A DNA stretch of 64,000 bases from Archangium gephyra (lineage in GTDB: Bacteria; Myxococcota; Myxococcia; Myxococcales; Myxococcaceae): the NCBI RefSeq assembly GCF_001027285.1, contig NZ_CP011509.1, positions 5,790,501 through 5,854,500 of the forward strand, read 5' to 3'. Made by a program: the position numbers and the translations under genes. The first letter of the stretch is position 1. Every line of letters starts with the position of its first letter. This document shows, in pieces, positions 38,685-48,566 of the stretch. The notes beneath the pieces are model-generated. The model worked only from the letters and a program-made list of their open reading frames with translations, searched no databases and was not told where the DNA came from.

Positions 38685-38730
38685 GGGCCGGGGTGAGGGT
38701 CTTCCGTCCGCGGACGACCCTCACCGGCCC
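38685..38730. terminator. bidirectional terminator between tolC and the DUF4350 gene
   Basis: GGGCCGGGGTGAGGGTC pairs with GACCCTCACCGGCCC (two extra G on the left arm), about 15 paired bases with a 14-base loop. The minus-strand stop codon of the convergent gene lies within the right arm. Confidence 0.7.
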
Positions 38731-39899
38731 GTGATGAGGTTCTCGAAGCGCGCGTACTGGCGCGCCAGCCGCGTGTAGTCCGAGGGGCGGATCTCCCGCT
38801 GCTCCATGGTGCGGACCAGGTCCTCCCTCGCGGCCAGGTAGTCCGCCGCGGGCAGCCCGCAGCTGTGCTCCAGCAGCCGCGCCGCCTCGTCCTCCGGCAG
38901 CGTGAGGGGAATGCCCAGCCGCTCGTGCATGTGCCGCCGCAGTTGCCGCGCCAGCTCGGGCACCAGCTCGCGCTCCACCTTCGAGCGCCGGGCCAGCCAG
39001 CCCAGGGAGCGCACGTACTCCAGCGCCGAGCGGTGCTTCTCCACCACCAGCGGCCGCGGCGGGCCGAACCGTGTCCCGCGCGACACCGCGTAGATCAGCC
39101 CCACCAGCAGGCCCTGCGCCACGAAGACCCACAGGCCCCGGGCCGAGGGCGGCTCCGGCTTCGGGGGCACGCCGTGGTGGTACTCGTCGAAGGCGAGTGG
39201 CCCGCGCGCCGCCAGCGCGTCCCAGAAGCGCAGGTTGTCCAGCAGCTCCAGCCGCCGGTTCTCCGCCAGGTCCGTTCCCGCCAGCACGTACACCTCGCCG
39301 CGTCCCTCCGGCACCCGCCACACCACCGCCGCGCCCTTGGCTCCGGCCAGTGGCACCGCCTCCGGCCTCCCCACCGTGATGCCCCGGTCCAGCGACACGC
39401 GGAGCCGCTCCACGTTCCTCAGCGGACCCACCGGCACCCAGACGCGCACCGTCGTCCCCGTGAAATCCTTCTCCCGCGGCGGCAAGCCCTCCGAGTCCGG
39501 TGCCAGCATCGGGCCGTCTGAAATCCCCAGCCAGGAGTCCAGCTGGGGCTGTCTCGCCTTCGCCTCCCTCGACACCAGGTACACGAGCGTCCCGCCCCGG
39601 GAGACCCAGCTCCGCAGTGCCCCGGCCTCCTCCTCCGTCACGGGCCGGCCCGAGGGCGCCGTCACCACCACCGTCCGGAGGCTGTCGGGAAGCCCCGAGC
39701 CCTCGAGTGCCTCCCGCAGCGCCGACACCCGGGCGCCCGACTCCTCGAGGTACAGGTACAGCGCTCGCACGCCCATGGGGCCCGGGTTGTCCACCGAGGG
39801 CACCAGCGGCGGGGGAAGGGACTGGTTCACCGCGAGCCCCAGCCCCAACGCCAGTGCCACCAGCACGCCGTAGATGATCGCCGTCCGCGTGCCCTTCAT
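38721..39899 (-). CDS. DUF4350-domain membrane protein
   Basis: This 392-residue protein has an N-terminal membrane anchor (residues about 8-26), a periplasmic DUF4350 domain (GVRALYLYLEESGARV; SWVSRGGTLVYLVS; final EYHHGV), a second helix (VFVAQGLLVGLIYAVS) and a cytosolic helical tail with HRSALEYVRSLGWLARRSKVERELV. DUF4350 proteins sit in operons with DUF4129 proteins and MoxR/DUF58-type genes, often linked to surface or stress roles that are not worked out. The ATG overlaps the upstream gene stop by four bases. Confidence 0.8.
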   Translation of the reverse strand: MKGTRTAIIYGVLVALALGLGLAVNQSLPPPLVPSVDNPGPMGVRALYLYLEESGARVSALREALEGSGLPDSLRTVVVTAPSGRPVTEEEAGALRSWVSRGGTLVYLVSREAKARQPQLDSWLGISDGPMLAPDSEGLPPREKDFTGTTVRVWVPVGPLRNVERLRVSLDRGITVGRPEAVPLAGAKGAAVVWRVPEGRGEVYVLAGTDLAENRRLELLDNLRFWDALAARGPLAFDEYHHGVPPKPEPPSARGLWVFVAQGLLVGLIYAVSRGTRFGPPRPLVVEKHRSALEYVRSLGWLARRSKVERELVPELARQLRRHMHERLGIPLTLPEDEAARLLEHSCGLPAADYLAAREDLVRTMEQREIRPSDYTRLARQYARFENLITGR

Positions 39900-40771
39900 G
39901 CCACCGCTCCCGCGAGCCCCTGGTGCAGCCGCTCCACGTCGTCCACGAAGCGCGCCGCGTCCTCCGGCGGCACCGGCTCGAGCGAGTAGAAGGCCTGGTC
40001 GTACCAGCGCACCAGCCGCTCCACCTCGCCCGTGAGCTGCGCGGAGGCTCCCCGCCCGGGCAGCTCACCCACCAGCTCGCGATTCGTCTTCACCCGGTCC
40101 GGCCGCGCCAGCCGTCTCGCCTCCAGCGAGGACAGCAGCGCCAGCAGTCCTTCCCGGATGGCCTCGCGCGGCCGGGCTCCCAGCGCCGACCTCGCCCGCG
40201 TCAGGTGCTCACCCGGGGAGTCGAGCTCCAAGGCCGCCGGGCCCGTCTCCGTGCCCGCTTCGCGGCGCGCCGGGCCTCGCCGCCAGTGGCGCAGCCGCAG
40301 CACCGCGAAGAGCACCGCCGCGAAGCCCAGTCCCAGCACCAGCGTCCGCGTGCTCGTCGCGAAGCTCTGCGCCTCGCGCGTCAGCAGCAGCTCCTCCAGA
40401 AACGCCTTCAGCTCCCGCATCACCCGCTGGAGCAGATCGCCCTGGCGCTGCCTCGCCTGGGCGAACTCGGGCCGCGAGAGGATCTCCTGGAGCCGGGCCG
40501 GATCGGGGGTCCGGGGCGGGGACTCCGCTGCTTCCTCGGGTGGTGCGCAGGCCGCCTGGATGCGCCGGGCCGCTGTCTCCGCGCGCTCCGCGGAGGTCTC
40601 ATCGCCCGGTGCGCGCAGGGGCAGGCCCTCCCAGCGCTGCTCCAGCGCCTCGAGGTGCGCTTCCATCGCCGCCGGCTCGCCCCTGCCCAGCACCGTGAGC
40701 TGTTGGAGCTCGCTCGCGGCGTTCTCGCAGGGCAGGGCCGCGAGCCACAGCAGCACCAGCCCGGACATCAT
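39896..40771 (-). CDS. DUF4129-domain protein
   Basis: This 291-residue protein starts at the first of two ATG codons at 40766-40771; the first overlaps the stop of the upstream gene (ATGA). An N-terminal hydrophobic stretch (residues about 1-17) may be a signal peptide. A single membrane helix follows near residues 140-160 (STRTLVLGLGFAAVLFAVLRL), then a DUF4129-type domain with ARSALGARPREAIREGLLALLSSLEARRLARPDRVKTNRELV and FYSLEPVPPEDAARF. Middle gene of a three-gene operon; function unknown. Confidence 0.78.
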   Translation of the reverse strand: MMSGLVLLWLAALPCENAASELQQLTVLGRGEPAAMEAHLEALEQRWEGLPLRAPGDETSAERAETAARRIQAACAPPEEAAESPPRTPDPARLQEILSRPEFAQARQRQGDLLQRVMRELKAFLEELLLTREAQSFATSTRTLVLGLGFAAVLFAVLRLRHWRRGPARREAGTETGPAALELDSPGEHLTRARSALGARPREAIREGLLALLSSLEARRLARPDRVKTNRELVGELPGRGASAQLTGEVERLVRWYDQAFYSLEPVPPEDAARFVDDVERLHQGLAGAVA

Positions 40772-41772
40772 CGCGCCTCCAGGCGCCTCTCGAGATCCAA
40801 CCCCTCCCGGCGCACGCGCATGTCCAGGTACAGCAGCGCGTAGACGACGAGCCCCAGCGGGTTGAACACCGCCTGTCCCACCACCTGCAGCAGCTCCGCG
40901 GGCACCAGCAGCGACTGCGGCGCCGGGGTGGCCGCCGGATCCAGCGCGCTGCCATGGGTGAACTGGATGATCAGCGCGGGCAGTCCGCACAGGATGCTCA
41001 CGGCGATCAGGATGATGGACACCACGGTGACGAGGATCATCGCCCGCACCGTGACGCGCCCGGTGAAGCCCGGCCCCACCCGCCCCGAGAGCAGGGCCCC
41101 CGAGCGCCGGAAGGAGCCCACCGCCGGGAGATCCTCCATGGCCATCACTGGCGCCAGCAGCGCGAAGCGCAGCAGGTACCAGAGGAGTCCACCCACCATC
41201 CCGAGCCCCGCGAGGATGGGGCCCGCGGCCAGCAGGATCCACCCGAGCACCCGGACGCCCGAGATCGTGCCCTCCGTGCGCAGCACGATGGCCCCGCCCA
41301 CGCCCGCGAGCAGCGCGCCGGGCAGCATCAGCAGCAGGATGGCGCCCACCGCCCAGAGCAGGGACAGCAGGTACGCACCGGTGAACGTGCCCACGCGCTT
41401 GAGCACGCGCTGCATGCCGTCCGCCGGACGCGTGGATTCCCCGAGCTGCGTGGGCACCACGTACCGCGACACCGCCAGCGTGTTCAGCGAATAGACCCAG
41501 AAGGTCACGCCCAGGGTGGCCGTCAGCATCAGCAGGAAGCGGGAGTACTCGGCCGCCAGTACCGGCATGTCTCCATCACGGATCGCCATCTGGATCGTCG
41601 CGACATTCCGCTGCGCCGCCAGCTGCAGGGCCTTGGTCATGATGTAGGAGACCAGGTTGAAGCCGAGGCTCAACAGGAAGAGCGTCTTGAAGTGCTTGCG
41701 CCAGAAGGTGGCCGCGCGATCGATGATCTCACCGATGGCCAGGGGACGCAGATCCGAGGGGGGAGGGCTCAC
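40768..41772 (-). CDS. multi-pass membrane protein, first gene of the DUF4129 operon
   Basis: This 334-residue protein most likely starts at the GTG at 41770-41772 (reads M-SPPPSDLRPLAIGEIIDRA). A longer open frame exists upstream but has no ribosome site. It has about six hydrophobic helices (TLFLLSLGFNLVSYIM, LLMLTATLGVTFWVYSLNTLAV, LLSLLWAVGAILLLMLPGALLAGVGGAIVL) and a start motif (AIGEIIDRAATFWRKHF) typical of glycerophosphodiester-phosphodiesterase-associated membrane domains. A 156-base segment covering its first 47 codons recurs at 46553-46708. Confidence 0.75.
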   Translation of the reverse strand: MSPPPSDLRPLAIGEIIDRAATFWRKHFKTLFLLSLGFNLVSYIMTKALQLAAQRNVATIQMAIRDGDMPVLAAEYSRFLLMLTATLGVTFWVYSLNTLAVSRYVVPTQLGESTRPADGMQRVLKRVGTFTGAYLLSLLWAVGAILLLMLPGALLAGVGGAIVLRTEGTISGVRVLGWILLAAGPILAGLGMVGGLLWYLLRFALLAPVMAMEDLPAVGSFRRSGALLSGRVGPGFTGRVTVRAMILVTVVSIILIAVSILCGLPALIIQFTHGSALDPAATPAPQSLLVPAELLQVVGQAVFNPLGLVVYALLYLDMRVRREGLDLERRLEAR

Positions 41773-41785
41773 GGGCCCAGCATAC
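41630..41785 (-). repeat. 156-base direct repeat, copy 1 (5' end of membrane gene)
   Basis: Matches 46553-46708 with the same length and orientation at about 95 % identity by eye. It spans from the 47th codon of the membrane gene to 13 bases upstream of its GTG. Differences include one base change in the coding part and a compensated one-base insertion/deletion near the start (LRPLAIGE versus YVPLAIGE). The copies bracket the CHAT island. Confidence 0.85.
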
Positions 41786-41975
41786 CCGGGGCACGGAGCC
41801 TTGGTGGAGAACCCCACACCGGCCCTCTTCCGGGTAGCAGCCGTTCGTGGACTCGGGCTGTGGTGAGCTGTTGAGGCGGGCTTTTGTCCACCCGTCATGG
41901 GCCGCTCCACACAGCGTGTGGCGTTTCTTCCTTCGCGGTCCTAGAGAAAGCACCTGCCGACTCTGGAGGTGTCAG

Positions 41976-44900
41976 GTGCCATCACGTCAGGGTGGATTCG
42001 AGGTCGCGGAACGGGAAGCGGGGATACGTGCGGTCCGGGAAGCACGGAGTCCCGAGGTGCTCGCGAAGCTGCTGGATGAGCTACCGGTGTTGCATGCCCC
42101 TGTGTTCCACCGGGACGTCCTCACACATCTCAGGCAGGAGTTGCCTCCGGAAGAACGCCGACAGTTCGAGCGACTCTTTTGCTACCTCGATTGGAGAGCG
42201 CAGCAGCGCCATGGTTCGGCACCAGCGGAGGTAGACGAGGTTCCACAAGCTCACTGCTCCCTCCCGTACGCACCTCCCTACTTCCAGCAGGTGATGGAGC
42301 TCTTGAAGGGACAGGTCCCACCGTACCTGCCCGAAAGACCCCTCGATCCCGCCACGGAGGAGTCCAAGATCGCTGACGGGTTGATGAGCGTGAATGGAAC
42401 TCCCGTCGCACTCCCTCCCTACCAGCCAGTTCCGGGGAGCCAGTGGGGGATCGTCATCATCGAATGCCTGCGATGCCGCACCCGGCGCCCTGAGGCTCGT
42501 GCATTGCACATCGACCTCATCCGCGTTCCGGACATGCGGGCACCTCTGGCGGAAGGGCGGATCAACAACGCGGCGTGTCCCCACTGTGGCTTCAAGGTCG
42601 GTTTACCCGCCGGAGTCTGGTTGTTGGATCCTCCCTGGCCTCGGGACACGCTGGCCGTGCTCTCCTGCCTCATTCGTGTCGATCCCCTCAACATCTTCTA
42701 TCTGCCGAGTTGTTGGCGGCAGCGTGAGCACCAGATGGTGGTCGTGTTGGAGGCCCGCTCCTCTCAACTCTTGAATGACCTCCAGGTCGAGAGTGCTCCC
42801 TCTGAAAGCGGTCCTGATAAGCAATTGGTCAGAATCATCTACAGCCAGGATGAGCTGAAGGCACAGTTGAATGCATCCTCGGGAGGGCAGGTGCCTCTCT
42901 TGATGGAGGCGGCTGTGGCCCAGCTGGCCCTCCGTTTGGAAGCCGAGGAAATGTCATTGGAGGAGGCGCGGGAGTTCGCGCGAGCGTGGGTTGCACAAGA
43001 GGGGAAGGACTGGCCCCTGCTCATGTCACCCATCCACTTGGATGAGGAGGGCCGCCCCATGCGCGCGGTGGCCCAGGCACTGCTGACCGAGCAGCTGGCG
43101 GAGCATCGGAATCTGGAGGTACTGGATCGAGCCATCCTCTCCATCCAGTTGGTGGCGATGCTTCTGGAAGCCCAGCGGGTGGGGCAGGCGGAGGCGGTGC
43201 TCGCCCGGGCCGAGGATCTCTGGAATCAAATCCAACCTGGAGACGACGATCGACACCTGATTGTCGCATCCATGATCGAGCGCTCTCACAGTGACATCTT
43301 GACCTGGAAGGGGCGTTACGAGGAGGCAGCTCAGCGGCGGCATCGTGCCGAAGAGCTTCTGCCCTCCCAGCCTGAGGGCTCCTGGTGGGTGCGTTTTCAA
43401 TTCTGGCGTTATCGAGCCGTCGACGCGCTGCATCTGCGGCGCGAAAAGAAGTTCGATGAGTCCCTTGTAGCATTCGCTCAGTGCATTCCCATGCTTGAGC
43501 AGCTCTATGGCGAAGCCCTCCAAGAGAATGCTCCCGAGGGGCAGGCGGCGAGGGGTGACGCCCAGAATATTCTGGGAGGAGCACTGGCAAACTGCGCATC
43601 CGTGCTCCAGGAAGGAGAGGGGGTCTTCTCCAATGACCCCAGCCGTCTACACACCCATGGGATGGCCTGGGTGTTCGAGTATGCGGCACGGCTCCCCGCA
43701 TGGCCGTCGGAGCCGGAGGACAGCCAGGATGAAGGCTCTCGGCGTTGGATTGTCGTGGGGCGGCTTCTGAAGCGTGCGCTGGACCTCAGTCAGGCTTCCC
43801 GTGCCTGGAGGTTCGCCGCAGCCCAAGCAATGCGCTTGACGGATGTCATGCTGCACTTCGGGCATCTCCATGCCGCAGTAGAGCAAGCATCGGAGTGGGT
43901 GAAATTCGCTCAGCAGGCCAATCATTACCACTCCCTGGCCCATGCGTTGTTTTTCCTCGGGCGTATGGGACTCCACCTCGCCAGGCATGGACCCGGTTCG
44001 CTAGACTTGTTCGAATCAGCGGCGGAGTCCCTACTCCGCGATCTCGTCAGTCAGGGACCTCAAGCAGAGCTACCCCACTGGGCACCCATGCTGGTGGAGA
44101 TGTCGTTCCTCTGCGTCAAGATGGGAGCCGATGCTGGTAAGGCGGTGATGATCGCGGAGAGCCTCAAGGCTGCGGTGACCGCTGTCCATGTGGAGGCAGG
44201 AGTCCCTGGCAGTGGACGTGCGAGTGGGGAGTTCCTGGCCCAGCGTGTGGAGGAACTCACCTGCGAGCGGGAGAGGCTCAGGGTCGAGACCTTCAACTTC
44301 GAGGAAGGGGAACCCGAGCGGGCAGAATTGTCAGCTTCCATCGAGAGGGTCGAGCAGCAACTCGCCGAGTCACGGCGAGAGCTGGGTCTCCGGAACGCAC
44401 AGTATGTGCGTTGGTGCGAGCCGAGCTACATCCACCTGTCCGCAGTGGACGACATCCGGCGCCGGCTCGACGTGCTGGGTTCTCGGGCCACATACCTGGG
44501 GTTCAGCATCGGCGAGATAGGCGTTTGGACATATGCCCTCTGGAGTGAGGGCATAATCCTCGAGCCGGTCTCCTGGGAGGGATGGAGGGAGGACTTGAAA
44601 ATCCTGGATGCGCCGGATGCATTGCTGTCGGACCCCAAGCTCATGGAAACCGTGCTGGAACGCGTCGGCCGGCGTCTTCTCGAGCCCGTTCTGGAGCGAT
44701 TGGAGCTCATGTCGCCCTCCGACCGGCTGATCATCTCGCCCACACAGGGCCTTCTCCATGTTCCTTTCGCGGCTTTCCCGATCGGCGCAGAGAGGCTTGT
44801 TCAGCAATTCGTTCTTTCGGTGGTGTCAGGAGCCGGGCTCTTCGAGGCGTGCTTCGACCGGCGGCCGGGCCCCATCTCTTCCGCGTTGCTCGTTGGGGTG

Positions 44901-45500
44901 CCCAGGCACGACTACATGAAAGTCCAGCTCCCCTACGCGCGAGATGAGGTGAAGAAGCTCGAGTCGCTCCTGAGGGATTCTGGCTGCGAGGTGCGCCTTC
45001 TGTTGGACCAGCAGGCCACGGCTTCCGCTGTCCTGTCCGAAGCCGCTGCGTACGATGTGCTCCACTTTGCCTGCCACGCGAGGTGGTCATTGCAAGCCGC
45101 CATCCGCCCGCAGCTCGTTCTCCACCCGGATTTCGAGCGTGATAGCGGCGAGCTCACGGATTGGCGCATCGTGAACGAACTGCGGCTGCGGCCCGGAGCA
45201 TTGGTCAACCTTTCGGCTTGTCAGAGCGCCCGCCAGATCGAGGGTGGAGCCGAGATACGTGACGGCCTTCTCCCCGCGATCCTTCAGGCGGGAGCGGGAG
45301 CCGCCGTAGCTACTCTCTGGAGTATCAGCGATGCGCCCATGCCAGTATTGCAGACGGTCCTATATGAAAATCTGCTGGCGGGCCAACCACCCGCTGAGGC
45401 GCTCGCACGGACCCTCCGAAGGTGTATCCAAGGAGAGCTTGGGCCGGTTTTAGCCGACCCGCTTGTCTGGTTGGCGTTCATGCTTTATGGGGTGGGTTGA
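41976..45500 (+). CDS. CpXC-like / helical repeat / CHAT peptidase protein
   Basis: I start this at GTG 41976 because GGAGGT lies six bases ahead; an upstream in-frame GTG (41847) has none. The 1174-residue protein has an N-terminal segment (to about 150), then four cysteines in CxxC pairs (Cys164/167, Cys201/204) in a pattern like CpXC domains (about 155-260). A long helical region with TPR-like traits follows (about 330-800), and a C-terminal CHAT peptidase (about 870-1174). The CHAT dyad is His1034 (LHFACHA) and Cys1082 (NLSACQS), followed by GAGAAVATLWSISD and WLAFMLYG. CHAT domains are caspase-like peptidases that, in other systems, cut specific partners on infection or stress. It lies 30 bases upstream of the next gene. 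GC is slightly lower than flanks. Confidence 0.8.
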   Translation: MPSRQGGFEVAEREAGIRAVREARSPEVLAKLLDELPVLHAPVFHRDVLTHLRQELPPEERRQFERLFCYLDWRAQQRHGSAPAEVDEVPQAHCSLPYAPPYFQQVMELLKGQVPPYLPERPLDPATEESKIADGLMSVNGTPVALPPYQPVPGSQWGIVIIECLRCRTRRPEARALHIDLIRVPDMRAPLAEGRINNAACPHCGFKVGLPAGVWLLDPPWPRDTLAVLSCLIRVDPLNIFYLPSCWRQREHQMVVVLEARSSQLLNDLQVESAPSESGPDKQLVRIIYSQDELKAQLNASSGGQVPLLMEAAVAQLALRLEAEEMSLEEAREFARAWVAQEGKDWPLLMSPIHLDEEGRPMRAVAQALLTEQLAEHRNLEVLDRAILSIQLVAMLLEAQRVGQAEAVLARAEDLWNQIQPGDDDRHLIVASMIERSHSDILTWKGRYEEAAQRRHRAEELLPSQPEGSWWVRFQFWRYRAVDALHLRREKKFDESLVAFAQCIPMLEQLYGEALQENAPEGQAARGDAQNILGGALANCASVLQEGEGVFSNDPSRLHTHGMAWVFEYAARLPAWPSEPEDSQDEGSRRWIVVGRLLKRALDLSQASRAWRFAAAQAMRLTDVMLHFGHLHAAVEQASEWVKFAQQANHYHSLAHALFFLGRMGLHLARHGPGSLDLFESAAESLLRDLVSQGPQAELPHWAPMLVEMSFLCVKMGADAGKAVMIAESLKAAVTAVHVEAGVPGSGRASGEFLAQRVEELTCERERLRVETFNFEEGEPERAELSASIERVEQQLAESRRELGLRNAQYVRWCEPSYIHLSAVDDIRRRLDVLGSRATYLGFSIGEIGVWTYALWSEGIILEPVSWEGWREDLKILDAPDALLSDPKLMETVLERVGRRLLEPVLERLELMSPSDRLIISPTQGLLHVPFAAFPIGAERLVQQFVLSVVSGAGLFEACFDRRPGPISSALLVGVPRHDYMKVQLPYARDEVKKLESLLRDSGCEVRLLLDQQATASAVLSEAAAYDVLHFACHARWSLQAAIRPQLVLHPDFERDSGELTDWRIVNELRLRPGALVNLSACQSARQIEGGAEIRDGLLPAILQAGAGAAVATLWSISDAPMPVLQTVLYENLLAGQPPAEALARTLRRCIQGELGPVLADPLVWLAFMLYGVG

Positions 45501-45530
45501 ATGGAGCAGTGGAGTTGACGTCGAGCGGTA

Positions 45531-46529
45531 GTGCCAATGACCATGAAGCCCAGAAAATCCATCCCAGATAAGAAGGCCGCTACGTTTCGCTCTGTGAAAA
45601 ACTCAGTCATGGAATCTCCGGGGATAGAGGACTTCAACTCCGGGCCGACGAATTTGGACGGCGAGATTGCTTCGGAGTTGACGATGTCAGACTTGGCGAT
45701 GAGCCAGTCTGGCGAGTTGCTCATTGTCACGGTCCTCGTGGAATCTGGAACTGATGCCGTCTCAATATCCGCACGGCTTGATGCGACGCGCAGGGTGCTT
45801 GCCGTCATGGCCGAAATTGTTGGCAATCGCCCCGCTCTGGTCATATTTCAGGCTGGATGGTTCGATTCCAAGAGCCATCCCGCGATCAAGGCGCTTCATC
45901 AGTATGAACTCGAACTTCGCCGGATGTTAGGGGAGACTGGCCTCGACAGGCTGGTAATTGCTTTCGGAGTCGATGGTCGCAATGGTCGTGACCAACTCGC
46001 TGCCGTGCTCTCCAGTTCAGGATTCAAGGTGGTGGCAAGAAAATTCCATCCCACTGAGGACGAGATGAGTCCGGAGGAACCGCTCCTGCTTGCGGAGCAC
46101 TGGGAGGCGGGAGAGAGCGGTTACTCGCGTATCGCGGAAATTTTGGGGCACAAAATCTTCATCGCGGTTTGCTACGATACTTTCGGTATACCTCAGCTCC
46201 AACTCCCGCGTCCGGATGTGGATGCTGTCGTGTGCCACCTCCACCTTTTCGGGCCACGCAAGAGCAACTACGTTTCTGGTGACAGTTATTTTGCTCGGCT
46301 TGGACTCGCGGGTGCCTCACGGCAGTGGAGCGTGCCAGTATTTGCGGCGGCTCAATTCCTACATCGTCCGATTCCAGCCCGGTGGCCTTCTGGTGTTTTG
46401 TGCCAGACAGACACGGGTCACGCAAGGCGCCTGACATATGAGGATATCTCTCTTGCGTCTATACGAGAGTCGATCAGAATCAGGATTCAGGAGGGAATCG
46501 CAGAACTCCGATTCTTCAAACTCCCATGA
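45531..46529 (+). CDS. nitrilase/carbon-nitrogen hydrolase-like protein
   Basis: This 332-residue protein starts at GTG 45531 or ATG 45537. It is AT-richer than the rest (about half GC by eye). The C-terminal half follows the carbon-nitrogen hydrolase order: KIFIAVCYDTFGIPQ (Cys about residue 214, at the nucleophile position), DVDAVVCHLHLFGP, then SYFARLGLAGASRQWSVPVFAAAQ. The usual catalytic Glu near the N-terminus is not seen (the matching place reads VIFQAGWFD), and the Lys is uncertain. It may therefore be a degenerate enzyme acting as a partner or substrate of the CHAT protein. The first 60 residues are a charged, disordered-looking tail. Ribosome site weak. Confidence 0.5.
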   Translation: MPMTMKPRKSIPDKKAATFRSVKNSVMESPGIEDFNSGPTNLDGEIASELTMSDLAMSQSGELLIVTVLVESGTDAVSISARLDATRRVLAVMAEIVGNRPALVIFQAGWFDSKSHPAIKALHQYELELRRMLGETGLDRLVIAFGVDGRNGRDQLAAVLSSSGFKVVARKFHPTEDEMSPEEPLLLAEHWEAGESGYSRIAEILGHKIFIAVCYDTFGIPQLQLPRPDVDAVVCHLHLFGPRKSNYVSGDSYFARLGLAGASRQWSVPVFAAAQFLHRPIPARWPSGVLCQTDTGHARRLTYEDISLASIRESIRIRIQEGIAELRFFKLP

Positions 46530-46695
46530 ATTGGAGATGCAATCGCAAGCGAGCCTTGGTCATGATGTAGGAGACCAGGTTGAAGCCGAGGCTCAACAGG
46601 AAGAGCGTCTTGAAATGCTTGCGCCAGAAGGTGGCCGCGCGATCGATGATCTCACCGATGGCCAGGGGAACGTAGATCCGAGGGGGAGGGCTCAC
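46516..46695 (-). pseudogene. truncated 5' copy of the membrane protein gene
   Basis: From the GTG at 46693-46695 the frame reads SPPP-RIYVPLAIGEIID...LVSYIMTKA for about 47 residues, matching the start of the gene at 40768-41772. It then changes to unrelated residues and stops at 46516, 59 residues in all. It overlaps the end of the nitrilase-like gene antisense. A single membrane helix would be made if expressed; I treat it as a gene fragment. Confidence 0.75.
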
Positions 46696-46708
46696 GGATT
46701 CAGCATAC
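46553..46708 (-). repeat. 156-base direct repeat, copy 2
   Basis: Partner of 41630-41785. Its gene-side end meets the 3' end of the nitrilase-like gene; its other end meets the upstream region of the next lipoprotein gene. The similarity stops abruptly at both ends. Confidence 0.85.
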
Positions 46709-46840
46709 TTGCGGCGTGCTGTCCTCGGGGGAAGAGCCAGCTCCGCACACTCCGTCCCAGATAGGTTTCGGGATTTACGCTCCCAGTGCGTTACCCTGGC
46801 GAGGCCGTACACCCCTGAACCCCCCTATCGGGAGGAACGC

Positions 46841-47119
46841 ATGCAGGCACGGAACCTCATTGGAAGCGGGCTGCTGGCTGTCGGGATGCTGTTGGCCGGG
46901 TGCGGAGGCACCCCGGTGGACGAGGCCACGCAGGTGCAGGACATCGGCGTGCGCGAAGATGCCATCCCGGACTGCTCGGGGCTGGACTACGAGTACACGT
47001 ATTACAGCGATGCGACCAAGTCGACGGTGACCGGCGGCCGCGGCTGCTCGTGTGGGGCGTGGTTCTCGTGGGGCCGCACGTCGAGCTTCTACGATTACTA
47101 CAGCGGCACCTGCTTCTGA
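46841..47119 (+). CDS. small lipoprotein, DUF6289-like
   Basis: This 92-residue protein has a perfect GGAGG site upstream. A lipoprotein signal (GMLLAGC, Cys about residue 21) leads to a short domain with four cysteines and YEYTYYSDATKSTVTGG, then CSCGAWFSWG and a final YYSGTC. The YYSDA-x-VGG and late Cys pattern match small proteins of the DUF6289 type that are common in Cystobacterineae. Surface location is inferred. A bidirectional terminator follows. Confidence 0.75.
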   Translation: MQARNLIGSGLLAVGMLLAGCGGTPVDEATQVQDIGVREDAIPDCSGLDYEYTYYSDATKSTVTGGRGCSCGAWFSWGRTSSFYDYYSGTCF

Positions 47120-47140
47120 GCCGCACGTAGGACCTGACGG

Positions 47141-47168
47141 GCCAGGGTGACGTTCTTCTCACCCTGGC
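47141..47168. terminator. bidirectional terminator between lipoprotein and thiE
   Basis: GCCAGGGTGA (47141-47150) and TCACCCTGGC (47159-47168) are perfect 10-base arms. The thiE stop codon lies in the right arm. Confidence 0.7.
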
Positions 47169-47772
47169 TCGCGGGTGCCGAGGCCGCACAGGGCCCGCGT
47201 GGCGGCACCTGGCTCCTCTGCCTCCAGCACCGCGGAGATGACCGCGAAGCCCGCCGCTTCCTTGAGCAGCGAGGCCCGCTCCGGCGTGAGGCCTCCGAGT
47301 GCCAGGGCGGGGCAGGGCAGGGCCGCCGCCAGTCTCCGGAAACCCTCGGGCCCCAGCGTGGGCCGCGTGTCCTCCGGCTTCGAGCCGGGGGAGAACACCG
47401 GGCTCACCAGCGCCAGATCCGCGCCCACGGCCCGGCGTGCCTCCTGCTCGTCATGCACCGCCACGCTCACCTGACGCCCCGGGGGCAGGTGCGCACGGAC
47501 ATCCTCCGGCGTCAGGCCCGTTGCCGACAGGTGCAGGTGCGCTCCCACCAGCAGGGCCACATCCAACCGGCCATTGACGTAGAGCGGATTGCCTCGCGCC
47601 CGGCACAGCCCGGCCAGCAGCCGGGCCTCCTCCAGGAACCGACGCGCGGTGGCCTCCGGGTGGCGGTGCTGCACGGCCACCTGGGGCCCCACCTCCAGCG
47701 CCCGCTCCAGCGCGGACAACAGCCGCTCCCGGGGCAGACGCCAGTCGGTGATGACCATCACCCGCGGTACCA

Positions 47773-47773
<1 letters not shown>
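47159..47773 (-). CDS. thiE: thiamine phosphate synthase
   Basis: ThiE joins the thiazole and pyrimidine moieties to thiamine phosphate. The TIM-barrel landmarks are MVITD at the start, GADLALVSPVFSPGSKP, CPALALGGLT and a final GFAVISAVLEAEEP. I take the GTG at 47771-47773, which overlaps the thiG stop codon (TAGTG) and gives 204 residues; the ATG 15 bases later (199 residues) is an alternative. The sequence is diverged but keeps fold order. Third gene of thiS-thiG-thiE. Confidence 0.82.
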
Positions 47774-48555
<782 letters not shown>

Positions 48556-48566
48556 TGCTCGCTCCT

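Noticed and set aside
41847-41975. N-terminal extension of the CHAT protein from an upstream GTG
   Set aside because: No ribosome site there; the GTG at 41976 has GGAGGT at ideal spacing, and the extension looks like random translated leader.
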